Origin: Rugalucina vietnamica
Taxonomy: Eukaryota > Mollusca > Bivalvia > Lucinida > Lucinidae
DNA length: 64,000 nt
Reading direction: 5' to 3'
NCBI GenBank assembly: GCA_964017185.1
Contig: OZ024874.1
Coordinates: 31,596,721 to 31,660,720 of the forward strand
A model generated the notes under the pieces. The model saw only the letters and a program-made list of their open reading frames with translations. It was not told where the DNA came from and did not search any database. Below are positions 24,501 through 33,378 of this stretch, piece after piece; the stretch's first letter is position 1; every line of letters starts with the position of its first letter. The position numbers were made by a program, and so were the translations under genes.

Positions 24501-25250
24501 GACGACGGAATATGTCCACAGTGTTGACACCCTCTTTGGCCACATACACCAGCAGTTCCTGTAACATATATTGTGATTATTTAAGTCAAGTCAGGACTCA
24601 GTCTTTCCCACCCGCTGTCTATGTTGGGACTTTAAATTTAATTGCATCGATTCCTGGTCCCTCTATTCTTACTTTGCTTACTGGGTATCAACCAGTATTA
24701 TGTGGAGCTAATTAACCAGTAAAATAGGGCATAAATATGTCTTCCAAGGGCTCAAATCTGCCCTGCAGGGGTTCCAGTCCCCAATCACTTGATCTGGAGC
24801 CTGATGCTCTACCACTAGGCCACCATGCTCCAAGTGTGCTTTTATGAAAAGAGCCGCGTCATGAGAAACCGGATTTTTGCCTATGCGAAAACAAACTGCA
24901 CAGCTGATCAGCGCCTTTGTTTTCGCTACAAATACAGTAAAATTCCTCTTCTTCCTAAATCCGAAATTTCAAGCTTCTAGCCATCTTCTGTAGCTGCGGT
25001 TTGTGTCAGACCTAGTCAGGAACCACGCGCGTCGCGGCTAATATATTATTTATTCATTCGAAATCCTGCCACAGTGTCCGAGTACATGTATCACCTCTTT
25101 CTTTTTCCTATATTTTTCTCTCTCTTGTTTCCTTTCAGCTGAGCATATTAAATCTATTTAAGGAGTAATAACTCTGGTATACTTACCACCATAGGAATGG
25201 GTAGGTAGCCATTCTTCAGGGCAGTGGAAAGTGGTGCACCAAATTTTATC
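15045..25250 (-). CDS. RhoGAP-domain protein (ARHGAP20/TAGAP-like), C-terminal 463 residues, six exons
   Basis: Spliced minus-strand gene; exons in transcript order are 25250-25187, 24558-24397, 23783-23674, 22551-22217, 16058-15850 and 15557-15045. Every junction has AG acceptor and GT donor and the phase is kept across all six, giving 463 residues to a TAG stop. Residues about 2-165 form a RhoGAP domain, which speeds GTP hydrolysis by Rho-family GTPases: KFGAPLS start, arginine finger in DIFRRPGN (residue 39), Lys75 in SVIKRFLISLPGG, and NYMSTEALSRSVAG. The LPGG and IFRR context resembles ARHGAP20/TAGAP; subfamily is inference. Two usual stabilising residues are replaced (Ile79 for Arg, Ala for the Asn of the NLA motif), so activity may be weak. 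The tail is acidic, Ser-rich and low-complexity with a basic patch (SVKRKQLERLRQRSDWFLGP). The first exon begins mid-codon, so 5' exons are missing from this model. Confidence 0.82.
15850..16058 (-). CDS. RhoGAP gene exon, linker region
   Basis: 209 nt; acceptor tttctttcacag, donor gttagt. Joins in frame to the split CCT C|CA codon of the previous exon. Encodes ISEETYMDKALTRLHSNREH, an EKEPEEN acidic stretch and a Val/Ser/Pro-rich segment. No domain recognised; probably disordered. Confidence 0.8.
16550..16813. mobile_element. hairpin MITE 'ATCAGGAAAACATG', copy 1
   Basis: Starts ATCAGGAAAACATGTCCG; long hairpin CATAGATTGTGGGTACTCGT...ACGTGTACCCACAGTCTATG around CGCCTCGGTGAGGCG, then CATGGGCAAGTTTTTGTAATG. 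Ends pair imperfectly (ATCA...AAAACATG). Confidence 0.7.
16993..17204. mobile_element. MITE with ACTGTAAATTCGGAAA ends, copy 1
   Basis: TACTGTAAATTCGGAAATTT at left, GGATCCACAGTA at right (reverse of TACTGTGGATCC). Rich in TCGCGAAT-type motifs. Full copy also at 45126; decayed copies at 44600 and 47520. Confidence 0.65.
17255..19252 (+). mobile_element. pearl-like element, type 1, four ~455-bp units
   Basis: Complete ends: ACCAGAGGACCAATGGTCCT, GCTCACCTGA start; ACGG tract at 19150-19195; terminal hairpin and TCAGGTGAGCTAA end. The GGCGACCTATGTTGACC block recurs at 17478 (diverged), 17937, 18391 and 18846, spacing 454-459 bp. Inserted in the 6.2-kb RhoGAP intron, plus orientation, opposite to the gene. 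Confidence 0.7.
19527..19724. mobile_element. MITE with TACACCT...AGGTGTA ends
   Basis: TACACCTCAACCTCTTTACA at left pairs with TATAAAGGGGTCCAGGTGTA at right; interior repeats ATAACGAG/GTTATA-type motifs and TTGGGGTCCA. TA-bounded, so Tc1/mariner-like is plausible. Confidence 0.55.
20032..20252 (+). mobile_element. CP-MITE copy 5
   Basis: Right end GAGTCGCGGCTC intact, left end diverged (GCGCCACGTCG). Palindrome uses the GTGCAG-loop variant. Confidence 0.65.
20255..21340. other. intronic sequence, nothing recognised
   Basis: Part of the 6.2-kb RhoGAP intron. A 62-residue minus-strand open frame at 20494-20682 has no splice support that fits the flanking exon phases. Confidence 0.45.
21344..21578 (+). 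mobile_element. CP-MITE copy 6, near-consensus
   Basis: Cleanest copy with CTTCGCGGTAACCGCGAAG at the palindrome centre, a GAAAACCGG / CCGGTTTTC inner repeat and AAAT on both sides (21340-21343; 21579-21582). Confidence 0.85.
21689..21915 (-). mobile_element. CP-MITE copy 7
   Basis: Only 110 bp from copy 6, in the opposite orientation, with its own ACAT duplication (21685-21688, 21916-21919), so it is a separate insertion. Confidence 0.8.
22005..22171. mobile_element. CP-MITE copy 8, heavily decayed
   Basis: Only GCACAGATCAGCTTGTACTG, CTGATCC and terminal GTGGCTC can be matched to the family. Confidence 0.35.
22217..22551 (-). CDS. RhoGAP gene exon, C-terminal half of the domain
   Basis: 335 nt; acceptor ...ctgtttcag, donor gtaagt. 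Encodes DYIMSRSMAHQQLLSLLFGI onward through NYMSTEALSRSVAGSMFHTC and IMQLLIDNFGVARVFGQHNI. This covers the later helices of the RhoGAP fold. The usual N-L-A triplet reads A-L-S. The following intron, to 16059, is about 6.2 kb and filled with repeats. Confidence 0.85.
22855..23003. repeat. short inverted-repeat element
   Basis: CAAAATGCAGTGCCCTGATT...GGAAG faces CTTCCAATGAAGCATTCCAT TTTG across about 145 bp. Probably a small MITE; no family recognised. Confidence 0.4.
23322..23470. repeat. 149-bp palindrome in a RhoGAP intron
   Basis: ATTTTAGCTTTCACTGGATG ATGAAAAACAT faces ATGTTTTTCATCATCCAGTG AAAGCTAAAAT; inner arms TTTTAATGTCT/AGACATTAAAA flank GGGCTTCACAGGGCTTCACA, a small direct repeat. 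Fold-back MITE likely. Confidence 0.6.
23674..23783 (-). CDS. RhoGAP gene exon, mid-domain
   Basis: 110 nt; acceptor ...attctccag, donor gtatgt leaving two bases (GA) of a split Asp codon. Encodes RFLISLPGGVFSEEGEEILL then KVLTIGHKMEQYDAIH. Aligned to FLRxLP of other RhoGAPs, the arginine position is isoleucine here. Confidence 0.8.
24001..24115 (-). mobile_element. decayed SINE head
   Basis: Minus strand: GCACGATGGTTCAGTAGTAC, then GGGTTTGAGACCTACC, which fit A- and B-box spacing. Weak. Confidence 0.35.
24155..24322. repeat. possible MITE related to 19527
   Basis: GTTATAATG... and CGTTATAATGAGGTTGACCT at its right end resemble the 19527 family termini. Left end weak. Confidence 0.35.
24397..24558 (-). 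CDS. RhoGAP gene exon with the arginine finger
   Basis: 162 nt, 54 codons, phase 0 at both ends; acceptor ends ...gttacag, donor gtatgt. Encodes ELLVYVAKEGVNTVDIFRRP at its start and TLASVIK at its end. The FRR arginine is the catalytic finger inserted into the GTPase site in this family; the final Lys is the second conserved catalytic-face residue. Confidence 0.82.
24601..24836 (-). mobile_element. tRNA-derived SINE
   Basis: Minus strand: GGTGGCCTAGTGGTAGAGCA (A box), GGGGACTGGAACCCC (B box), then the body and AAGTCCCAACATAGAC. Lies in the RhoGAP intron between 24558 and 25187. Confidence 0.6.
24851..25040 (+). mobile_element. CP-MITE copy 9, left palindrome arm deleted
   Basis: Starts GAGCCGCGTCATGAGAAACC; GCGAAAACAAA then jumps to CTGCACAGCTGATCAGCGCC. 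Lies in a RhoGAP intron. Confidence 0.75.
25187..25250 (-). CDS. RhoGAP gene exon 1 of the visible set
   Basis: 64 nt: one base completing an upstream codon, then 21 codons reading IKFGAPLSTALKNGYLPIPM plus V. The acceptor is a pyrimidine-rich ttttatttacttcag, the donor gtaagt. It matches the FGVPLS...G.LP.PL opening of RhoGAP domains. An earlier exon ending after two codon bases must exist further right on the plus-strand scale; I could not find it. Confidence 0.75.
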
Positions 25251-25691
25251 CTGAAGTAAATAAAATTGAAAATATTAATGTGAAATCATTTATAATAGAC
25301 ATAAATTTGGGTTTGGAGATTATTCATTGAAAGACCACATAAATGTAGAGTTTGTTGGCTCAAGAAAAGTGCAACCCAATTAAGATCTCTACTATAGGGA
25401 GTCATCATTATTTCATGTATCATTATTTGCCTGGATAATTAAATGATTTCCATGACAATTTGGAAAAAAAAGTCTTTTTAGATTTTAGATTTTTCCACAA
25501 CTGATTTTATCATTTGTGACAGGGTTGAACCAATCTCCTTTGAAAAGCCTTGCCAAGGTGCTACTTACACTCATCCAAACTATTATTTTCATGACATATA
25601 ACACACCTTTAAGCGGCTTTATGCCAATGCAAACAACAATGGTTCAGATCTAAAAGTCTGAACATAGCTACCTAGACAGTAACTAGTATTC

Positions 25692-25914
25692 GAGCCGCGA
25701 TGTGATGAAACCGGTTTCCTGGGTTTCCGACCAGGTCTGACACAATCCGGCCTGGGCAGCTACAGAAGATGGCTAGAGGCTGGAAATTGTGGATTTAGAA
25801 AGTACAGGAATTATACTATCCGTGTAGTGAAAACAAAGACACTGACCAGCTTCGCAGTTACTGCACAGCTGATCTGCATCTTTGTTTTCTCTCTGATTTA
25901 TTCATGATGCAGAT
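25692..25914 (-). mobile_element. CP-MITE copy 10
   Basis: Starts GAGCCGCGATGTGATGAAAC, keeps GACCAGGTCTGACACAATCC and most of the palindrome. Right terminus eroded. A weaker fragment with the GAGC...CTAACCTGGTTAG block follows to about 25990. Confidence 0.6.
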
Positions 25915-26103
25915 CATTTCTCAGTCGAGCTTGTCTCTATGTCTAACCTGGTTAGAAGCCCCACATTCAGGTTTTTCATGGCATCGCCTATACAAGAATT
26001 GACTGGAATTTTTCATACTATTTTCTCTCAATATTTCTAGAGCACACAGTAGAGCAAACATAAAAATAATAGTTTCAGTCATACAATCAGACAGTAGCTA
26101 ACA

Positions 26104-26320
26104 CGCAGCATGACAAAACCAGCTTTCCGCAGAATCTGTTGCAAAAACCAATTTGCACGTCAGCTGATAAGCAAACATGCAGAAACTGATGCCTTAATTT
26201 TTGCTATATATGCTTTTCATCAATTTCACTACTTTCATCATTCCAAAAGAAAAAAAAAACACTTCTTTTCTGTGGGCCTTAAAGTCTGTTTCTAGAAGGA
26301 TCAGGTCGGCACAACGTAAA
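26104..26320. mobile_element. possible decayed CP-MITE fragment
   Basis: CAGCATGACAAAACCAGCTT start and a late GATCAGGTCGGCACAACG resemble family blocks; the palindrome is no longer recognisable. Confidence 0.25.
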
Positions 26321-26500
26321 TAGACAGGCTTTTACAATACGGAACTCAGGCTGATAGCTGGGACAAAAATAGCTTCTCAATAAAGTAGATGAAGGAAAAA
26401 TAAATAAAAGCTGACTGTTGACCTATAGAATCCATTGAAAGGCCTCAGAACACTGTTCAATATTCCGCAACTGAATCATCTAGAAAACTTGCTTTTTTGT

Positions 26501-26746
26501 TTAACCCATATTTGGCAAATGGGTTCTCCCATTGTTATCAACTGGGTGAGTCCACTTTCATTTTTAGTGGTGTTAGGAGTGATCTTTATTTTTATATCTC
26601 ATTTTTCGATGAAATTGTTCTGTGCAAACAGAATAGCCCCAGATGGGACGCCACGTTCTGCGGCGTCCCATCTGGAGCTATACTGCTTGCCTATGTCCCA
26701 CAAAAGGGACGCCAGGCTTATATGAGGCCAGGCTTATATGAGTTAA
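26501..26746 (+). mobile_element. TTAA-flanked MITE (piggyBac-like), copy 2
   Basis: TTAA|CCCATAT ... ATATGAG|TTAA at the two ends. Hairpin AGCCCCAGATGGGACGCC...GGCGTCCCATCTGGAGCT. A second GCCAGGCTTATATGAG unit is duplicated near the right end. CC-starting ends and TTAA target are the piggyBac pattern. Confidence 0.65.
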
Positions 26747-27889
26747 CCAGTATACAGATCAGTTACTGTTAAGCTCCTTTATGTTTCACTGTCCAGAGAT
26801 CATTGTCTCTCAAGTTTATTTATCTGAAATTGCACATTTCTTACTTTCCTGAGAGACCTTTGTTTGCGGTTGACATGACTACCCCCCTCCCCCCACTCCT
26901 CTACCCAAGATGGTTATAGGAAAATCATTTCTCAAGGCCCAAATGGGCGGAGGCCAGAATCAGGTTGCTTTCATTTCTTTTTTCAATGCTTCTGTTAACA
27001 CACTGTTTTAGGTCCGTCACAGTGTGAGTGATTCTTTATGATATCTGCTACTGATTCTTGATGATATCAGGTAACGGATTCTTGACAAATGCTACGGATT
27101 CTTGACAAGGATTGATACTCCCAATTACAAACAGCAAAAAATGGTAGTTTTAGATCTAAATTTTGTCAGGAGACATATTAGTAGCATGGTTTATATTAAT
27201 CTATGTATATATTCTACATGTTAGGGTTTCAAAATAAAACCATTTAGATAAATTGAGCAAATATGAAAAACATGGCAATTCGGTATAATTATGTGAATTC
27301 CTAAGCAAACATGTTTGGAAACATTGAAACAGTTAATAAAAGTGATATGAGGACCTTCAAATTCTACATTACCCTGTGTAATAACCCTTTTTCATTTTTT
27401 TTGCATGCTACGGATTCTTGATGATACGTTACAGATTCTGTATGATATCAAAATGTGGGTAACGGATTCTTTATAATATATGTTACTGATTCTTTATGAT
27501 AAATGTTACAGATTCTTTATGATTTAAAGCCAGTTTATGATGTTCTACAACTTGAAATGCAGATCTGGACCCATGGTTTACCAATGAACTGTGTTTTTAT
27601 CAATTCAACACTGCAAGAAATATGATGTGCAGTGTAAAATTCGATCAGATTTATCACAAACCAATTAATAATTGTGATTAATGTAGAACCTTGTTGTATA
27701 TTTGTGTATATCACAAAACACTATTATTTATTTATTTATTTTTTAACTTTTTGGTAAAATCATTTAAATTTTTTCAATCAGTGAGACCGACAATCTTATA
27801 AGTGGTATTCATGTGTGTACAATTTTACATTTTTTTCTGTTTTGGGTCTCACAAGGATGGGCATTGATCCCATTTCTAACCACCTTACT

Positions 27890-28140
27890 GCTTCGCTATG
27901 TCACCTTGTGTATGTTTTCATGTTTGGGTAACAAAGTGACTGACTAGTGGGAAAAAGCTACTCACTCAGATTACAAAATGTTCCCTAAGTATACCAAGTA
28001 CCTTATTGTCAATGTAGTCTTTTTTCACATTGGTTTTCGGAGTGGGAATTTCTGATTGCACCATTTGCTGTAATCATCATCATTGCATACATTTTTCCTT
28101 TTCGGTGCCACTTCAGAGAAGTTACATTTACTGCCAGACT
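27890..28140 (+). mobile_element. Penelope-like element, 3' tail fragment
   Basis: Parallels 62540-62775, the non-coding 3' part of the element at 60990: GTATGTTTTCAT, GTGGGAAAAAGCTACTCA, GGTTTTCGGAGTGGGAA and TTTCTGATTGCACC occur in the same order with similar spacing. Severe 5' truncation is typical for retrotransposed copies. Confidence 0.55.
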
Positions 28141-28273
28141 GGAATTCAGGAAATACAAATATTCAAGGCCACTAACGAGTATTGATTATTTGAAACATCC
28201 ACATTCCTTTCACTGCTGTTTCAGGATCTCATTTCTATGGCAAGCCAATTTATTGTTTATTCAAGAAAGCAGA

Positions 28274-29118
28274 TAAGGGTGGTTTTCAAAAAACAAATGA
28301 AGTATTTTTCAATATTAAAGCTGAACGGATAAGCTTTATACATAAAAGGTCTCATTAATACCTTAAATGTGTGTTATGAAGGTGTCAAATTCCATGCAAA
28401 ATTTCATAAAAAAAAAAAGACGGATCCATACCAGATTTATACAACAATATATACCTACAAATGTCACAAGTGCAACGTTTTAGCGTGACATTTTGAATAT
28501 TAAGTCATTTTCAAATGGTCAGAAAACAATTATCTGATTACCTAACAAAACAAAATCTCTAAAAAGTTACAAACAATTAGGTACTTGAGAGTTGCCAATG
28601 AAACATGCATGTACTTTGCCTATGTTGCATCTTCAGCATTTATAAATAATAACCATACCCCTAAAAATAAACTACAGTAAAATAGCTCAGCTTAACCTTG
28701 TGAAAGCCAGTGTTCAATCATTGTAAGCCCTACATCTATTGTATGATCTTACTGATCAAGTCTGATGTATCTGGATTGATTATCAGAGGTTCTTCATTAA
28801 AAACCCTTTCTTATATTTTGAAAAGTAGCTGATCTAATCAGTTCACCATTTTTGTCACAAGTGTGTTTTGTATTTCTTGACTGACCATATGAGCATATCA
28901 TGTATGACTTGTTGTTTTGCTTTATATTTTAGTCTAGCAGGTCAGAAAGAAACCTTTGCAGATAGTTATGCATTATTGGTTTCTAATATTAATAAAAGTG
29001 ATGTCACAAGTGCAACACATATTTTCTAGTCTAAAAAATTGAACGCTAATTCCTAACGATACATATTACTAAAATGGGTCAATGTCACACTTTTACTTCA
29101 TTTTTTTGAAAATCACCC
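28274..29118. mobile_element. nested 0.85-kb inverted-repeat element
   Basis: Left GGGTGGTTTTCAAAAAACAA ATGAAGTA and right, reverse strand, GGGTGATTTTCAAAAAAATG AAGTA: about 27 bp with two differences. Interior carries GTCACAAGTG-type motifs near 28458, 28856 and 29001. No coding; superfamily not assigned. Confidence 0.6.
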
Positions 29119-29119
29119 A

Positions 29120-30180
29120 TATCTGTTATGCAATATTAGATATCTTGTTTAATAGATATGACATTTATTTCAATTTATTAGATATCTATATATAAAGAAG
29201 ATATCTTATATAGCAAATATGATATCCATTTAATTATATTAGGTATACATAATGTTAATATTAGATATCCGCAATGTTTATTTAGATGTCTTATATAGTA
29301 TGTCTAGATATCATTCAGGCTTAATAAGATATCGTATTTGTAAAAATAGATATCTAAATTGACAAATAAGATATCTTGAAAATTATATTAGATATCTTAT
29401 TTGTAAAAAAGTATATAACATATCTTAATTCATAATTTGTCATAAAGATATCTGATATAGCAATTATGATATTAGATATTAGATTTTTTTCTTAATATGA
29501 CATCAGCATTTGAGAATATGACACTTAATCAGCATTTGAGATATCTAGAATAGTTGTATAGATATCTATGTTAACATGTAAGCTTTTTATATTTGTCAAA
29601 TAAGATATCTTCTTGAGTATATAAGATATCTTTATTACATAAGATATCTAATATGCTAAAGTAGATATGGTTTTAGACAAATAAGATATCCTATTTACAA
29701 AAAAAAGTTATCTTATATCCTTAATTAGCTATCTTATTGAGCTAAACAAATAAGACACCTTTAGTTTATATCTTATTTATTTTGCCCAATCACAACCTAT
29801 TTCTTTTACTTAAATAAGATATCTACTATGTCAGTACAGAAATCTAATTTGTAGCCTTAATTAAGATATATTGTATTAATTCATATATCTGAATTATAAA
29901 TTAAGATATCGTTTTTCTAATTAAGATATCTAATTTACCATAAAAGATATCTTATTGATCACTGTTTATAAGATATTTGTTTTACTAATTTAGATATCTT
30001 ATTGCTAATTAAGATACCTAGTTAAGCAATAAAGATGTCAAGTATTAATCAAAGTAGATATCTTGATTTATCTTGTTAGGAAGATATCTTGATTTATCTT
30101 GTGAAGAAGATATCTTATTTAGGTATAGCAGATCTCTCATTTAGTATATAAGATATCTAAATTATATTAGTTTCATAATC
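29120..30180. repeat. degenerate GATATC-rich array
   Basis: About 1 kb in which AGATATCTTAT-like words, mostly centred on the palindrome GATATC, recur every 15-35 bp in irregular spacing, separated by AT-rich filler. No fixed unit length, so not an ordinary satellite. Confidence 0.6.
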
Positions 30181-30242
30181 ACTCAATCATCTCAGCGCTG
30201 TGTTTAGTGTGGGTTCAAGTCCCGCACTGGGTAATTGTGAAA

Positions 30243-30450
30243 CAAGCGCGGTGGCGTAGTGGTAGAGTGTCGGACACCAAATAGAGAGGTCCTGGGTTCG
30301 ATCCCCACAGGCGTCACCGTGTTGTGTCCTTGACCAAAACACATTAACGCCTTACAGTACTGGTTAAACCCAAGAAGAATTGGCTCTGTACTGACATGAC
30401 TGAAACATTGTTGACTGGGACATTAAGCCTCAATACAATTTGAGTTCATT
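30243..30450 (+). mobile_element. tRNA-derived SINE, best-preserved copy
   Basis: GCGCGGTGGCGTAGTGGTAG (A box), CTGGGTTCGATCCCC (B box, about 30292), then GTGTCCTTGACCAAAACAC, CAGTACTGGTTAAACCC, CATGACTGAAACATTGTTGA and CTGGGACATTAAGCCTCAA. The head is tRNA-like, but the long shared tail marks it as a SINE and not a tRNA gene. Confidence 0.7.
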
Positions 30451-30463
30451 TCATTTAAAAAAG

Positions 30464-30655
30464 GAAGTGCAGTGCGGTAGGGGTAGACTACAGGTCTCCA
30501 ATGCGGGAGGCCCTGGGTTCTAGACATAACTCTACCATGCAAGTTGTGTTCATGAATCTATAGTATTGTTTAAAACACAAGAAGTGGTGGCCCTTTGCCC
30601 CAACATGACTCAAAACTTGTTTACTGGGACGTCTAGTCATCACTTAACCAAACCA
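30464..30655 (+). mobile_element. second tRNA-derived SINE, adjacent
   Basis: GTGCGGTAGGGGTAGACTAC head, CCTGGGTTCTAGACA B-box remnant, and TGTTTACTGGGACGTCTAG tail. Same orientation as its neighbour. Confidence 0.55.
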
Positions 30656-30770
30656 TATCATAATATTTGAAAATAAATGCTCAAATCTCAGTTTGCCTGA
30701 TAAAATAATGACTTGTTTACCAAATCGCATAGTACAAACCTGCTTTGTAGATCAGAGACATTAATAATTG

Positions 30771-30800
30771 CCCCCCCCCCCCCCCCGGGGGGGGGGGGGG
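30771..30800. repeat. C16G14 homopolymer junction
   Basis: A run of C directly followed by a run of G: self-complementary and difficult to sequence. Lengths may not be reliable. Confidence 0.8.
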
Positions 30801-31651
30801 TCTTTGCTCCCTGCTCCATGAAAGAAAAATGACCTTTCTGCCCAGCTCATAAAATGTTTTCCTCAGCCCCCTGCTCCCTAAAACTCCAAAAAGTTATGCT
30901 TTCTCCCCAAATCCCTTAAAATAAATGACCCTTCTCCCCAAATCTCTGAAAATAGATAGCCCTTCTCCCTGAATCGCCCAAAACCCTGGGAGGGCCTCAT
31001 AATTGGTAGTTTATCTCGATAAAAGAGTGTCATAAAGAATCTGTAACATATCATAAAGAATCCGTTTCCCATCATTTTGTATCATACGGAATCCGTGACA
31101 AAATTTTGTCACAGATTCTTTATGATACTTTTGATGCTTAAAAACATAAAAGTCTGCAAAACGATTCCTTTGAAGATTTACATGCATTGAAAAGTGTTAG
31201 TTCATAGATAATTAGTTAAATTTCTAAACTGATGATAAAATGTTTTGATGTGTTATGTATTTTAATATTCATTTTCGATTTTCCTTGCTTTATTAACCAT
31301 TTTAAGGATTGAATCACCCATTAACTTTCAACCAATATACCAACATTGCTAAAACTGATGGAGAACAATTTCCAGCTCATATATACTATGTATGTGTGCC
31401 AAAAAGGTCATTTCATGCATCAAAAACCTTAGAAACAACGGTTTCTCATCACCTACCAATAGATGAGCTAAGAATATCATAAAGAATCTGTAACGCTATC
31501 ATAAAGAATCAGTAGCAGATATCATAAAGAATCATCTCGCACTGTGACGGACCTAAACCCCTGTGGTTAAACAGTTTTGAGTCATGTTAGGATGAAACAA
31601 ACAATTTCCTGGGAACACGGTTTAAGTGGCAGTTTATCTCTGACCCCAAAT

Positions 31652-31794
31652 GAGCTGCGATGCGAGAAAACAGGTCTTCGGGGCTTCTGACCAGGTCTTA
31701 CACAACCTGTGCACCTACAGAAGATGGCTACAGAAGAAGATCTGGGCCTTTGTTTTGGACTAGGCAAAAATCCGGTTTTCTCATGACGTGGCTC
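31652..31794 (-). mobile_element. CP-MITE copy 11, centre deleted
   Basis: Both ends intact with AAAT on each side; only GGGCCTTTGTTTTGGACTAG of the palindrome remains. Confidence 0.75.
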
Positions 31795-31799
31795 AAATG

Positions 31800-32880
31800 T
31801 CACTGTGCTACATATATTCCCTGTGACAAAAGCCAGGAAAATCGAGAAAAATTTAGCATCCCAGTCCGACTTCTTGTGTTCATTACGTTGTATGCTGATA
31901 TGATCTATAGCTTTAATCTACTGGGAACCGTGTGGACAAGAAACCCACAGATCTAGAAACATCAGAATGAATTATGAATGGAGAAGTATGGCACTGGGAA
32001 AAACGGTTTTTCAGAATTACAGCCCCGCCGAACACAAACAGGGTTGTAAGCCACAGAACTTAACTACAGTCCTTCAATTTTTGATAGGGGAAATAGTTGC
32101 ATTGTACTTCCTACAGAGGGAAAACAAAGATGTGCTGATCATATGTTAGACTGCAGAGCTGATCTATGCCCTAGTTTTGCTATATTCCAAACATGGTTTT
32201 CACGGGATGCAGCTGAGCAAATGTCAGAATTGTCAACATATTTCAGCTCTTGACCAAAAAACACTAATTGCGGATTCAAAGACAAAATTCCTTTAACAAT
32301 AATCTAACCTAGAAAATTATCATTATTGACAATATTAATTTGAATTATTGAAAACCTGAGTCGGCTGCCTCATCAGGGCATCGCCAATATTTGAAGCTAC
32401 GTTGTCATGTTTGTTTTTTCGTGACGCTGTCGTGACTGATTGTGTCGCACTGGATCAATACACCAGCAACACTAGAGCAGTCAACTGATCTAAATATGGA
32501 ACTCAATCTAGGGGACCAGAAAATAACATTTTTTATTTCTGGAGTCTATGAAAGAACTTTCTCTTGTTTCTCAATAAAACAACAATCAGTGGGTACTCTT
32601 TCGACAGCACTAGCATTGATCTTCTATCAAGTACCCACAACTGAATATATTATGGGGCACTGACAAAGTTTTCGTTGATTATCATCATAAAGTCTGTTGA
32701 TCTGGTGGACTTATTATCTAAGACATCTCAGAAGACTATTGTTCTTGTCACATAGGCTACAGAAAAGCTCAGGTGATATTTACCTGGGCAACTTCTGCAA
32801 AACCTAGTCTGGGCCCAACTGTTGGAAATCTTAGCAGATAACTTGCATTCCAACATTTGCTTCTCTCAGTGTCTACTGTG
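31800..32880. other. mostly unassigned sequence
   Basis: Apart from the decayed CP-MITE at 32025, nothing recognised on either strand. Confidence 0.4.
32025..32215 (-). mobile_element. CP-MITE copy 12, decayed
   Basis: Residual GCAGAGCTGATCTATGCCC and a final TTTTCACGGGATGCAGCTGAG. Confidence 0.35.
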
Positions 32881-32887
32881 ACAGGGC

Positions 32888-33126
32888 ATCAGGAAAACAT
32901 GTCCGTGTAATGTATACACATTGAATCCCACTTTTATATAGTAAAACTGGGGTATGCAGGGGTATACCTATTTTTCTTATTTCTGCTCCAAAACATATAA
33001 CCACAATCTATATCTATAAAAATAAGAAAAATATAAAAAATTTTCAGCTGAAAATTTTCAATTTTCAAAGCTCAAAAAAACTCTGTTGAGCTTAAAAACT
33101 TTGTTGCATGGGCAAGTTATCGAAAT
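32888..33126. mobile_element. hairpin MITE 'ATCAGGAAAACATG', copy 2, hairpin deleted
   Basis: ATCAGGAAAACATGTCCGTG start and GCATGGGCAAGTTATCG end. The central hairpin is reduced to CCACAATCTAT. Confidence 0.6.
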
Positions 33127-33378
33127 GGGAAGAACAAAAGAAGTCAAAAGTGATAGAAAATTTCAAGAAATCCTCACTAGGATTGGATTGGGTTTCAAAA
33201 ACAGAAAGTACAAACAGCATTCAAAAACGGCTCATTTGCTGATTCGGTGCTTTACGTCCATGGTCAATAGCTAAGGTGATGTCTGATTGGTCAGTTATCC
33301 CAGTAACATGTTCCTGGGCAAGCTTCCCAGAAACAGTTTTCAGTTTTTTGTTCCTAGGCCTCAGAATGCTGTCTTCTG

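Larger units (their letters stand above)
27007..31557. mobile_element. 4.55-kb non-autonomous element with terminal inverted repeats and clustered subterminal motifs
   Basis: Ends TTTAGGTCCGTCACAGTG face each other in inverted orientation, and similarity continues for about 60 bp (GATTCTTTATGATATCTGCT). Copies of ACNGATTCTTTATGATA cluster at both tips (27028-27115; 31472-31536) and again about 400 bp inside each tip (27410-27520; 31020-31115). Such subterminal arrays usually bind the transposase. No transposase ORF is present. The interior hosts the nested element at 28274, the GATATC array, two SINEs, a Penelope-like 3' tail and a C/G tract. Superfamily unknown; no target duplication evident. 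Confidence 0.65.

Noticed and set aside
30243-30320. Stand-alone tRNA gene
   Set aside because: A and B boxes are present, but the sequence continues into the shared SINE body and tail found at 56540 and elsewhere, and the cloverleaf is not complete.
27007-31557. Polinton or large virus-like element
   Set aside because: Although it has inverted ends, it is only 4.55 kb, has no capsid, polymerase or integrase coding sequence, and lacks the typical ends.
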